DNA of 10,809 bases from Sphingomonadales bacterium (GCA_020200935.1 JAIVHR010000026.1:6475-17283), one strand, 5' to 3'. Shown: positions 1 to 9,453, numbered from the stretch's first letter. The notes: generated by a model from the letters alone, not told the origin. Numbers and translations are program-made.

Positions 1-1192
1 GGATATGGAACGGCCGACCGCTGTCCGAATTGGAAAGCACCGCGACGCCTACCTTGCGGACCGGATCGAACAGCACCGCCGATCGATAGCCGCGCACCGC
101 GCCGCGATGGCCGATCACCTGGTGGCCGGCATAGTCGTAAAGCCGCCAGCCGAGCGCGTAGAAGCTGCTCGACAGCCGCCCCTCATAACGCCGCATCCGT
201 CGGTCTTCGCTCAGCGTGCGGATCCGCGGCGCATGGATGGCGGCGATCACCGAGGGCGGCACCACCTCCGGGGCCGCGCCCATTTGCGCCTGCAGCCAGA
301 TGGCAAGATCGAGGATCGATCCGTTCATGCCGCCGGCCGCCGGCACCCGGTAATAGGGCTCGACGACCTCGATCTGCGCTCCGGTCCGGGAATGGCTGCG
401 CGCCCAGCTGTCGCTGGATTGGAGCCCGTTCAGCGATACCGAGGCGGTCGCCATGCCGAGCGGGCGGAGCAGGCGATCGCGCACCGCGGTCTCGTAATTC
501 CTGCCGCCGCTGACCTCTTCGACGATCTCGCTCGCCGCGTCGAAGGCGACATTCTGATAGCGATAGCAGGTGCCCGGCACGCAGGCGCGGGCGAGCTGGC
601 TCATGCCGAGCCGCAGCAGCAGCGGGCTTTCATTGCTTTCGAGCCTGCTGTCCCAGGCATTGCGGACGATGCCGAGCCGGTGCGAAAGCAGATCCTCGAC
701 CGTCGCATGCATATGGCCGCCGAAGGGCAGGCGCAGCGACGGCGCATAGCGGCCGACCGGCGCATCGAGCCGGACCAGCCCGTCCTCGGCGAGCAATGCC
801 AGCATCGTCGCCGCGACGCCCTTGGACAGCGAGGCCCAGCGGAAGACGGTCTCGGGGGTCACGGGCTCGCCCGAATTGCGCAACGTCTCGCCATAGCCGC
901 GGGCGAAGGCGATCTCGCCATTCTCGATGACCGCGACGGCGAGCCCGGTCATCGCCGGATCCTCCATCAGCCGCTCGATCCGGGCGTCGATCAGCGCATA
1001 GTCGATCGCCCCCGAGCGCGCATCGACATGCTCGATCCGGCCGATATCGTCACCGGGCGGGCCGAGCAGCGCGTGCGCCAGCGGCAGCTCGTCGAAACCG
1101 AGGGTGAACCGCGCAATCTGCAGTCCGGCGAGCGCGACGAGGCCGAGCGCGACAACGGTGACGATCCAGGCGGAGGTCGAAAACCGTCTCAT
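1..1192 (-). CDS. Serine hydrolase, beta-lactamase/class C family, membrane-anchored (C-terminus cut by window edge)
   Basis: Translation of the minus strand from ATG at 1192-1190 gives about 397 residues with no stop before the window edge, so the C-terminal end is missing. Residues 7-27 are a hydrophobic stretch after MRR, reading as a signal anchor or uncleaved signal peptide; the enzyme domain would lie in the periplasm. Family motifs are in order: SxxK as S121-L-S-K124 (nucleophile and general base), YxN as Y212-Q-N214, and the KTG-equivalent box as H362-R-G364. The HxG form is common in class C-like esterases and peptidases (Pfam Beta-lactamase, PF00144). The substrate cannot be told: esterase, D-aminopeptidase or penicillin-binding activity are all possible, and true beta-lactamase activity is less likely without KTG. 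A purine-rich AGGGCGGGGG stretch precedes the start. The gene diverges from the str operon and looks functionally unrelated to it. Confidence 0.88.
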   Translation of the reverse strand, partial: MRRFSTSAWIVTVVALGLVALAGLQIARFTLGFDELPLAHALLGPPGDDIGRIEHVDARSGAIDYALIDARIERLMEDPAMTGLAVAVIENGEIAFARGYGETLRNSGEPVTPETVFRWASLSKGVAATMLALLAEDGLVRLDAPVGRYAPSLRLPFGGHMHATVEDLLSHRLGIVRNAWDSRLESNESPLLLRLGMSQLARACVPGTCYRYQNVAFDAASEIVEEVSGGRNYETAVRDRLLRPLGMATASVSLNGLQSSDSWARSHSRTGAQIEVVEPYYRVPAAGGMNGSILDLAIWLQAQMGAAPEVVPPSVIAAIHAPRIRTLSEDRRMRRYEGRLSSSFYALGWRLYDYAGHQVIGHRGAVRGYRSAVLFDPVRKVGVAVLSNSDSGRPFHI

Positions 1193-1207
1193 GGCCCCGC
1201 CCTAATG

Positions 1208-1233
1208 CCCCTTGCACCGGCGAGCGCAAGGGG
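1208..1233. repeat. Perfect inverted repeat upstream of the serine hydrolase
   Basis: CCCCTTGC (1208-1215) and GCAAGGGG (1226-1233) form a perfect 8-bp inverted repeat around a 10-nt spacer, 15 nt upstream of the minus-strand start codon. It could be an operator or a hairpin in the hydrolase mRNA leader just before its ribosome binding site. No T-tract follows on the minus-strand transcript, so it is not a terminator for that gene. Confidence 0.5.
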
Positions 1234-1316
1234 AGCGGCCAATTTCCCGGTGAACTGTTGAAATAGAGATTCGGCGTTCGAAAGGGCGGAGCGCGCGAAT
1301 TTCCGCTGCCGCGCCA

Positions 1317-1345
1317 TTGACCCTTTCCCGCCCCCTCGCTATATG
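1317..1345 (+). promoter_or_regulatory. Probable sigma70-type promoter of the str operon
   Basis: TTGACC (1317-1322) is followed after 17 bp by TATATG (1340-1345), close to the housekeeping consensus with ideal spacing. Transcription would start near 1352, leaving a leader of about 220 nt before the rpsL ATG. It is the best promoter-like match I see in the divergent gap. No mapped start site is available. Confidence 0.65.
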
Positions 1346-1570
1346 CCCGCCCGTCCCGCGAGCCGGTGGTGGGGGTGCAACCCAAACGCTGCTCATATGC
1401 GGGGCGAGAGCTTGAACATTGCCATTGTCATGTGATGGGCCTGGGGGGCCGTTGCGGCGCCCGGGGTCCGTTTGCGTTTTTCCGGTATCCGATTTCCGGA
1501 GCTTGGAATGGGGATCGGAAGGCGCAGACATGTGCTGTGGTAAAGTAACTTACATAAGGTGAAGGGCTTC
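1346..1570 (+). promoter_or_regulatory. Long, possibly structured 5' leader of the str operon
   Basis: This gene-free stretch holds two foldable elements. One is GGG-g-GCCG / CGGC-g-CCC (1444-1462, loop TTG), followed 14 nt later by a T5 run (1477-1481). The other is TCCGAT (1488-1493) with ATCGGA (1514-1519), extended inward by TTCC (1494-1497) with GGAA (1505-1508) and a five-base TGGGG bulge. The ribosome binding site AAGGTGAAGGG (1556-1566) ends just before rpsL. The E. coli str operon is autoregulated by S7 at the rpsL-rpsG junction, but here that junction is only 37 nt, so control through this leader is possible. That is inference from sequence alone. Confidence 0.4.
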
Positions 1571-1942
1571 ATGCCGACGATCAATCAGCTGGTCCGCAAG
1601 GGCCGCACGCCGCAAAAGGCGAAATCGAAAGTGCCCGCGCTGGAGGCGAACCCGCAGAAGCGGGGCGTCTGCACGCGCGTCTATACGACGACCCCGAAAA
1701 AGCCGAACTCGGCGCTCAGAAAGGTGGCCAAGGTCCGCCTGACCAACCAGCGCGAGGTGATCAGCTATATTCCGGGCGAAGGGCACAATCTGCAGGAGCA
1801 CTCGGTGGTGCTGATCCGGGGCGGCCGCGTGCGCGACCTTCCCGGCGTGCGCTATCACGTGCTGCGCGGTGTGCTCGATACGCAGGGCGTCAAGGACCGC
1901 AGGCAGAGCCGTTCGAAATACGGCGCCAAGCGTCCCAAGTAA
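1571..1942 (+). CDS. rpsL: 30S ribosomal protein S12
   Basis: S12 sits at the decoding centre of the small subunit and helps control tRNA selection accuracy. The 123-residue product begins [12 protein letters not shown] and carries the universally conserved [12 protein letters not shown] (39-50), [10 protein letters not shown] (69-78) and DLPGVRY (89-95) blocks, ending SKYGAKRPK. Length matches the family. An in-frame GTG at 1559 would add MKGF, but the ATG at 1571 gives the canonical N-terminus and places AAGGTG (1556-1561) 9 nt upstream, so I chose it. Lys43, a streptomycin-sensitivity position, is retained. Position 88 is Arg (CGC, 1832-1834) rather than the Lys of E. coli. Asp89, the methylthiolation site of RimO in E. 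coli, is present. It is first gene of the str operon, 37 nt before rpsG. Confidence 0.98.
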   Translation: MPTINQLVRKGRTPQKAKSKVPALEANPQKRGVCTRVYTTTPKKPNSALRKVAKVRLTNQREVISYIPGEGHNLQEHSVVLIRGGRVRDLPGVRYHVLRGVLDTQGVKDRRQSRSKYGAKRPK

Positions 1943-1979
1943 GATTGCCAGAAACTGATTGATTTAGAGGCCTAGAGAT

Positions 1980-2450
1980 ATGTCACGTCGTCGCCGTCCC
2001 GAGAAACGGGAAATCCTGCCCGACCCCAAATTCGGGGATGTGGTGCTTTCGAAATTCATGAACAACCTGATGTATGCGGGCAAGAAGTCCGTCGCCGAGG
2101 GCATCGTCTATGGCGCGCTCGACCAGGTCGAGGCCAAGGCCAAGACCGATCCGATGCAGGTGTTCCACGACGCATTGAACAATGTGAAGCCGGGCGTCGA
2201 GGTCCGCAGCCGCCGCGTCGGCGGCGCGACCTATCAGGTCCCGGTCGAGGTTCGCCCCGATCGCGCCCAGGCGCTCGCCATCCGCTGGCTGATCGCCGCA
2301 TCGCGCGGACGCGGCGAGAAGACGATGGCCGCCCGGCTTTCCGCCGAACTGATGGATGCCGCGAACAACCGCGGCAACGCGGTCAAGAAGCGCGAGGACG
2401 CGCATCGGATGGCCGAGGCCAACCGCGCCTTCTCGCACTACCGCTGGTAG
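1980..2450 (+). CDS. rpsG: 30S ribosomal protein S7
   Basis: S7 is the primary binding protein that nucleates the head of the small subunit on 16S rRNA and borders the E-site. The 156-residue product has the usual length and the family signature [20 protein letters not shown] at the N-terminus. It also has [20 protein letters not shown] (residues about 67-86), the YQVPVEVRP segment and [25 protein letters not shown] C-terminus. AGAGG (1966-1970) lies 9 nt before the ATG. In E. coli S7 also acts as the translational repressor of this operon. The short 37-nt gap from rpsL shows no clear S7-binding fold by eye. The next gene, fusA, follows after 51 nt containing a small hairpin. Confidence 0.98.
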   Translation: MSRRRRPEKREILPDPKFGDVVLSKFMNNLMYAGKKSVAEGIVYGALDQVEAKAKTDPMQVFHDALNNVKPGVEVRSRRVGGATYQVPVEVRPDRAQALAIRWLIAASRGRGEKTMAARLSAELMDAANNRGNAVKKREDAHRMAEANRAFSHYRW

Positions 2451-2465
2451 CACACACATTACTGA

Positions 2466-2484
2466 CCGGGCCGGATGCCCGGCC
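2466..2484 (+). promoter_or_regulatory. Small GC-rich hairpin in the rpsG-fusA gap
   Basis: Two alternative 6-bp stems overlap here: CCGGGC/GCCCGG (2466-2471 with 2477-2482) and GGCCGG/CCGGCC (2469-2474 with 2479-2484, loop ATGC). The structure ends 2 nt before the fusA ribosome binding site TGGAG (2487-2491). There is no T-tract, so it is not a terminator. It might modulate fusA initiation or protect mRNA ends. Confidence 0.4.
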
Positions 2485-2501
2485 ACTGGAGCAATCAAGA
2501 A

Positions 2502-4589
<2,088 letters not shown>

Positions 4590-4640
4590 GGGTTCGATTG
4601 TTCATTTTTAGGATACGTTAGAAAGACGAGGACAGATACC

Positions 4641-5831
<1,191 letters not shown>

Positions 5832-5847
5832 TATATAGTTGCGCATC

Positions 5848-5890
5848 CCGCCCGATTCCCTTCGAGGTGTCGGGCGGTTTGCTTTGATTT
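5848..5890 (+). terminator. Rho-independent terminator of the str operon
   Basis: CCGCCCGA (5848-5855) pairs perfectly with TCGGGCGG (5870-5877), 8 bp, followed directly by TTTGCTTTGATTTT (5878-5891). The 14-nt loop can itself form a short CCT/AGG helix (5859-5861 with 5865-5867). It begins 17 nt after the tuf stop codon and would separate the str and S10 transcription units, at least partly. Confidence 0.75.
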
Positions 5891-5895
5891 TGGTG

Positions 5896-5962
5896 AAGCC
5901 CGTTCATCTGGACGGGGGCTCCGGGCGATCCGGGGCTTGGCTCTTTCTCATCGGTAGTTGGA
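5896..5962 (+). promoter_or_regulatory. Possible structured leader before rpsJ
   Basis: AAGCCC (5896-5901) can pair with GGGCTT (5933-5938). The enclosed sequence can form GTTC/GGAC (5902-5905 with 5910-5913, one G-U pair, loop ATCT) and CCGG/CCGG (5921-5924 with 5930-5933, partly exclusive with the outer stem). In E. coli a leader upstream of rpsJ binds L4 for autoregulation of the S10 operon. Homology to that leader cannot be judged by eye. I see no convincing promoter between the terminator and rpsJ. Confidence 0.3.
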
Positions 5963-6274
5963 ATGGAAACGCAGAATATCCGCATCCGTCTGAAGGCATT
6001 CGATCATCGAGTGCTCGATCAGGCCACCGGCGATATCGCCGACACGGCCCGTCGCACGGGCGCGTTGATCCGCGGCCCCATTCCTCTGCCGACGAGAATC
6101 GAGAAATTCACCGTGAACCGCGGCCCGCATATCGACAAGAAGTCGCGCGAGCAGTTCGAGGTTCGCACCTATAAGCGGCTGCTCGATATCGTGCAGCCGA
6201 CGCCGCAGACGGTCGATGCGCTGATGAAGCTCGATCTGGCCGCCGGCGTGAATGTCGAGATCAAACTCGCTTAA
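5963..6274 (+). CDS. rpsJ: 30S ribosomal protein S10
   Basis: S10 binds in the head of the small subunit and, in E. coli, also serves as NusE in transcription antitermination with NusB. The 103-residue product has the standard length and the signatures [13 protein letters not shown] near the N-terminus, GPIPLPTR (38-45) and [24 protein letters not shown] (49-72). The Shine-Dalgarno before its ATG is weak (GGTAG-type purines only), which may fit translation being controlled by the upstream leader. It opens the S10 operon and is separated from tuf by 131 nt with a terminator. It is followed by an unusually long 192-nt gap before rplC. Confidence 0.98.
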   Translation: METQNIRIRLKAFDHRVLDQATGDIADTARRTGALIRGPIPLPTRIEKFTVNRGPHIDKKSREQFEVRTYKRLLDIVQPTPQTVDALMKLDLAAGVNVEIKLA

Positions 6275-6282
6275 TCGCGAGT

Positions 6283-6299
6283 GGGAGGAAGTTCCTCCC
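6283..6299 (+). promoter_or_regulatory. Perfect hairpin just after rpsJ
   Basis: GGGAGGA (6283-6289) and TCCTCCC (6293-6299) pair perfectly with a three-base AGT loop, 8 nt after the rpsJ stop codon. No T-tract follows directly, so it is more likely a 3'-end stabiliser or protein-binding hairpin than a terminator. The left arm resembles a Shine-Dalgarno sequence but has no start codon at a useful distance. Confidence 0.5.
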
Positions 6300-6307
6300 G
6301 ACAATTC

Positions 6308-6354
6308 GGGATACCGCACGGCGTTGGCCGTGGCCTGCGTCCCCCGTCTTTTTT
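6308..6354 (+). terminator. Attenuator-like hairpin with U-tract in the rpsJ-rplC gap
   Basis: A bulged hairpin can form from GGGA (6308-6311) with TCCC (6340-6343), CGCA (6315-6318) with TGCG (6336-6339), and CGGC (6319-6322) with GCCG (6327-6330) around a GTTG loop. A TCTTTTTT run (6347-6354) follows a few bases later. The layout resembles a transcription attenuator or weak intrinsic terminator. Its position inside the S10 operon would let it tune rplC and downstream expression relative to rpsJ. The bulges make this only moderately convincing. Confidence 0.4.
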
Positions 6355-6381
6355 GCCAGGCGCGCGCGCCCGGCGGAAGCT

Positions 6382-6444
6382 CAGCCCGGACGGGGCACGC
6401 ATCGAAATTCGGGCTGGACATGCCCGCCGGATGGACCGGCGGGC
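6382..6444 (+). promoter_or_regulatory. Two hairpins and alternative pairings upstream of the rplC ribosome binding site
   Basis: CAGCCCG (6382-6388) pairs with CGGGCTG (6410-6416), 7 bp. GCCCGCCGG (6422-6430) pairs with CCGGCGGGC (6436-6444), a perfect 9-bp stem with ATGGA loop, ending 10 nt before the rplC ribosome binding site GGGAG (6455-6459). A competing stem CGGGC (6410-6414) with GCCCG (6422-6426) would exclude both, as would GGGCA (6393-6397) with TGCCC (6421-6425). Mutually exclusive folds of this kind are typical of ribosomal-protein leaders, but no binding protein can be named from sequence. Confidence 0.45.
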
Positions 6445-6466
6445 CTCTGTGATTGGGAGTAATACG

Positions 6467-7385
6467 ATGCGCAGCGGCGTTATCGCAAAGAAAATGGGCA
6501 TGAATGGGCATGACCCGCCTGTTCCAAGCGGACGGCCGGCATGTGCCGGTTACCGTCCTCGAAATGGACGAGTGCCAGGTCGTGTCGATCCGCGAGACGG
6601 AGCGCGACGGCTATACCGCCGTGCAGCTCGGCGCGGGCGCGAAAAAGGCGAAGAATACCAGCAAGCCCGAGCGCGGACATTTCGCGAAGGCCGAGGTCGA
6701 GCCCAAGCAGCGGGTCGTCGAATTTCGCGTCGACGAGGAAAATCTGCTGCCGGTCGGCGCCCGCGTGATCGCCGGCCATTTCGTCGCCGGCCAGCTGGTC
6801 GACGTCACCGCGCGCACCCAGGGCAAGGGCTTTGCCGGTGCGATGAAGCGCCACGGCTTCCGCGGTCTGCGCGCCACCCACGGCGTGTCGGTCTCGCACC
6901 GTTCGCATGGTTCGACCGGCAACAGCCAGGATCCGGGCAAGGTTTTCAAGAACAAGAAAATGGCCGGCCATATGGGCGATCGCCGCCGGACCCAGCAGAA
7001 TCTCGAAATCGTCCGCACCGATTCGGAGCGCGGGCTGATTTTCGTCAAGGGCTCGGTTCCGGGCCACAAGGGCAGCTGGGTCATCGTCCGCGATGCGGCG
7101 AAGTTCCCGCTTCCCGAAGATGCGCCGTTGCCGGGCGCGCTGCGCCGCAACGAGGCCGAGCTCGAGCATGTGGATGCTCCGGCCGGCATGGTCGAGACGG
7201 GCGCCGAGCACGAGGCTCAGACCGGCCCGACCGATGCCGAGATCGCCGCCGCGGCCGAGGAAATGGACGCCAACCGCGAAGCCGAGGAGGCCGCTGCCGA
7301 AGAGCAGGGCACCGACGGGGCTCCGGCCGAAGACACCAAAGCCGAAGGCGGCAACGCCTCGGACGACGAAAAGAAGGAGGGCTAA
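6467..7385 (+). CDS. rplC: 50S ribosomal protein L3, reading frame broken near the start by a 10-bp tandem duplication
   Basis: L3 is an early-assembly large-subunit protein near the peptidyl-transferase centre. The natural start is ATG 6467, with GGGAG (6455-6459) 7 nt upstream, reading [12 protein letters not shown]. The 10-bp unit ATGGGCATGA is then repeated exactly and shifts the frame by one. The remaining L3 (MTRLF..., [64 protein letters not shown]) is read in another frame from 6504 to 7385. An ATG at 6504, immediately after an in-frame TGA, allows a 293-residue product lacking MRSGVIAKK, but it has no good ribosome binding site. Removing one repeat gives 302 residues. The Gln of GNSQDPG, methylated by PrmB in E. 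coli, is present. The last 78 residues form an acidic tail. L3 identity is certain; the lesion's reality is not. Confidence 0.93.
6494..6513 (+). repeat. Exact 10-bp tandem duplication inside rplC
   Basis: ATGGGCATGA occurs at 6494-6503 and again, with no gap, at 6504-6513. Deleting either copy restores AAG-AAA-ATG-GGC-ATG-ACC-CGC, the expected L3 sequence KKMGMTR. The unit length is not a multiple of three, so it shifts the frame. Confidence 0.97.
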
Positions 7386-7388
7386 GCC

Positions 7389-8027
7389 GTGAAGGTCAAG
7401 GTGAAGACCCTCGACGGGAAGAACGTCGCCGGCGCGAAGGGCGATATCGACCTCAAGGACGAGATTTTCGGTCTCGATCCGCGCGCCGATATCCTGCATC
7501 GCGTCGTCACCTGGCAGCTCGAAAAGCGCCGGCCGACGGCGCGCGCCGCCCAGGAGCGTTCGGATGTCAATCGCACCGGCGCCAAATGGTACCGGCAGAA
7601 GGGTACGGGCAATGCCCGCCATGGCGACAAGCGCGCGCCGATCTTCATCGGCGGCGGCAAGGCGCATGGCCCCCGGAAGCGCGACTTCAATCCCTCGCTC
7701 AACAAGAAGATCCGGGCGCTGGGGCTGAAGATGGCGCTGTCGGCCAAGGCCAGGGACGAGACCCTGATCATCATCGAGAATCTCGATCTCAAGGATCTCA
7801 AGACCAAGACGCTCAAGGGCCATCTCGAAAAGCTCGGCTTCGGCAAGTCGGCGCTGGTCATCGACGGCGATGCGGTCAACGACAATTTCCGCAAGGCTTC
7901 GCGTAACCTCATCGGCATCGACGTGCTGCCGGCGATCGGAGCCAACGTTTACGACATCATGCGGCACGACACCCTGGTGCTGACCAAGGCGGCCGTCGAG
8001 CAGCTGGAGGCGCGCTTCAATGGCTAA
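7389..8027 (+). CDS. rplD: 50S ribosomal protein L4
   Basis: L4 binds 23S rRNA and sends a loop into the peptide exit tunnel. In E. coli it is also the autorepressor of the S10 operon. The 212-residue product starts with GTG at 7389, supported by AAGGAGG (7374-7380) 8 nt upstream inside the end of rplC, and follows the rplC stop by 3 nt. The tunnel loop reads [20 protein letters not shown] (residues about 62-81), and [21 protein letters not shown] is the conserved segment after it. The C-terminal half has the Rossmann-like ALVIDG and [12 protein letters not shown] elements. It overlaps rplW by 8 nt, indicating translational coupling. If L4 autoregulates here, the rpsJ leader or the rpsJ-rplC gap is a candidate target. 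Confidence 0.97.
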   Translation: MKVKVKTLDGKNVAGAKGDIDLKDEIFGLDPRADILHRVVTWQLEKRRPTARAAQERSDVNRTGAKWYRQKGTGNARHGDKRAPIFIGGGKAHGPRKRDFNPSLNKKIRALGLKMALSAKARDETLIIIENLDLKDLKTKTLKGHLEKLGFGKSALVIDGDAVNDNFRKASRNLIGIDVLPAIGANVYDIMRHDTLVLTKAAVEQLEARFNG

Positions 8028-8334
8028 GAAGAAAACCGAAGCGGTCTCGCTCGCGCATTACGACGTGATCAAGGGCCCGCATATCACCGAGAAATCGACC
8101 CTCCTGTCGGAGAATAACGCGGTGGTCTTCAAGGTCGCCGCTGACGCCACCAAGCCGGCCATCAAGGCGGCCGTCGAGGCGCTGTTCGACGTCAAGGTGA
8201 CGGGCGTCAACACGCTTGTCCAGAAGGGCAAGACGAAGCGCTGGCGCGGACGTCCGTACCGGCGGTCCGATCTCAAAAAAGCGGTGGTCACCCTCGCCGA
8301 GGGTGATTCCATCGACGTGACGACGGGGATTTAA
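8020..8334 (+). CDS. rplW: 50S ribosomal protein L23
   Basis: L23 lies at the polypeptide tunnel exit and is the main docking site for trigger factor and the signal recognition particle. The 104-residue product has the conserved [13 protein letters not shown] (about 14-26) and the segment [29 protein letters not shown] with GDSID near the C-terminus. The start overlaps the last 8 nt of rplD, with GGAGG (8006-8010) 9 nt upstream inside rplD, so the two genes are probably translationally coupled. The rplB start lies 2 nt after its stop codon. Confidence 0.97.
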   Translation: MAKKKTEAVSLAHYDVIKGPHITEKSTLLSENNAVVFKVAADATKPAIKAAVEALFDVKVTGVNTLVQKGKTKRWRGRPYRRSDLKKAVVTLAEGDSIDVTTGI

Positions 8335-8336
8335 CG

Positions 8337-9176
8337 ATGGCACTGAAGAAAGCCAAACCGACCAGCCCCGGACGGCGCCACCTTGTCATCGTCGACAAGT
8401 CGGGCCTCTGGAAGGGCGGCCCTGTCAAGGCGCTGTCCGAAGGCAAGCGGAAGACCGGCGGCCGCAACAACAAGGGCCATGTCACCTCGCGCGGCATCGG
8501 CGGCGGGCACAAGCAGAAATATCGCACGATCGACTTCAAGCGGCGCAAATGGGACGTCGAGGCGACGGTCGAGCGGATCGAATATGATCCCAACCGTTCG
8601 GCCTTCATCGCGCTGATCAAATATGCCGACGGCGAACTCGCCTACATCATCGCGCCGCAGCGGCTCGAAGCCGGCGACATGGTGGTGGCCGGCGAGAAGA
8701 CCGACACCAAGCCCGGCAATGCGATGCTATTGGGCCAGATGCCGCTCGGCACGATCTGCCACAATATCGAGATGCGTCCGGGCAAGGGCGGCCAGGTCGC
8801 GCGCGCCGCGGGCACCTATGCCCAGGTCGTCGGCCGCGATCGCGGGATGGTGATCGTGCGGCTGAAGTCGGGCGAGCAGCGCTATGTCCCCTCCGAATGC
8901 ATGGGCACCGTCGGCGCGGTCTCGAACCCCGACAATTCGAACACCTATTTCGCCAAGGCGGGGCGCAATCGCTGGCGCGGCAAGAAGCCGCTGACCCGCG
9001 GCGTCGCCAAGAACCCGGTCGATCACCCGCATGGCGGTGGCGAGGGCAAGACCTCGGGTGGCCGTCACCCGGTCAGCCCGACGGGCAAGTCGGCCAAGGG
9101 CGGCCGCACGCGCGATCCGAAAAAGGCCTCGAACAAGTTGATCATCCGTTCGCGGCACAAGAAGAAGAAGAGGTAA
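8337..9176 (+). CDS. rplB: 50S ribosomal protein L2
   Basis: L2 is a primary 23S rRNA-binding protein needed for subunit association and peptidyl-transferase function. The 279-residue product is slightly longer than the 273 of E. coli, with the extra length partly in a lysine-rich end (RHKKKKR). Signatures are [11 protein letters not shown] (7-17), [29 protein letters not shown], and the diagnostic [13 protein letters not shown] with His230, equivalent to the functionally important E. coli His229. GGGGA (8325-8329) lies 7 nt before the ATG, inside the end of rplW. The gap to rpsS is 3 nt. Confidence 0.98.
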   Translation: MALKKAKPTSPGRRHLVIVDKSGLWKGGPVKALSEGKRKTGGRNNKGHVTSRGIGGGHKQKYRTIDFKRRKWDVEATVERIEYDPNRSAFIALIKYADGELAYIIAPQRLEAGDMVVAGEKTDTKPGNAMLLGQMPLGTICHNIEMRPGKGGQVARAAGTYAQVVGRDRGMVIVRLKSGEQRYVPSECMGTVGAVSNPDNSNTYFAKAGRNRWRGKKPLTRGVAKNPVDHPHGGGEGKTSGGRHPVSPTGKSAKGGRTRDPKKASNKLIIRSRHKKKKR

Positions 9177-9179
9177 GCC

Positions 9180-9452
9180 ATGGCCCGTTCAGTCAAGAAG
9201 GGTCCGTTCGTAGACCTGCATCTGCTGCGCAAGGCGGAGAGCGCGCAGGACGAGAATTCGACCAAGCCGATCAAGACCTGGTCGCGCCGCTCGACGATCC
9301 TGCCGCAATTCGTCGGCCTGACCTTCAATGTCCATAACGGCCGCAAATTCGTGCCGGTGTCGGTCAATGAGGACATGGTCGGCCACAAGCTCGGCGAGTT
9401 CGCGCCGACCCGCTATTTCCCCGGCCACGCCGCGGACAAGAAGGGCAGATAG
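9180..9452 (+). CDS. rpsS: 30S ribosomal protein S19
   Basis: S19 sits in the head of the small subunit, contacts S13 and faces the A-site finger bridge. The 90-residue protein has [12 protein letters not shown] at the start, [19 protein letters not shown] (about 31-49), and [21 protein letters not shown] followed by GHAADKKGR at the end, with length close to the family norm. AAGAGG (9168-9173) lies 6 nt before the ATG, inside the rplB 3' end. The rplV start follows the TAG stop after a single base, which suggests coupled translation. Confidence 0.98.
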   Translation: MARSVKKGPFVDLHLLRKAESAQDENSTKPIKTWSRRSTILPQFVGLTFNVHNGRKFVPVSVNEDMVGHKLGEFAPTRYFPGHAADKKGR

Positions 9453-9453
9453 G

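Noticed and set aside
5..1261. Plus-strand frame of 418 codons at the left edge
   Set aside because: It is antisense to the serine hydrolase, whose minus-strand frame carries clear catalytic motifs. The plus-strand translation is low-complexity His/Arg/Asp-rich sequence without domains.
1559..1570. Upstream GTG start for rpsL
   Set aside because: It would add MKGF and lies within the ribosome binding region. The ATG at 1571 gives the canonical MPTINQ start.
1943..1979. Possible S7-binding autoregulatory site between rpsL and rpsG
   Set aside because: The gap is only 37 nt and AT-richer, with no stem comparable to the E. coli S7 site visible by eye.
2475..2501. Upstream ATG start for fusA
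   Set aside because: It adds nine residues not found in EF-G, lies inside a hairpin and lacks a ribosome binding site. ATG 2502 fits both the family and the TGGAG site.
5884..5912. Possible -35 element TTGATT as an rpsJ promoter
   Set aside because: The bases at the right distance (around 5907-5912, TCTGGA) do not resemble a -10 element, and the TTGATT belongs to the terminator T-rich tail.
6281..7906. Long plus-strand frame of 541 codons covering rplC and most of rplD
   Set aside because: Apart from the short true L3 start ([12 protein letters not shown]) it is an Arg/Gly-rich out-of-frame translation of rplC and rplD. It stays open because of high GC, and is linked to the L3 start only by the 10-bp duplication.
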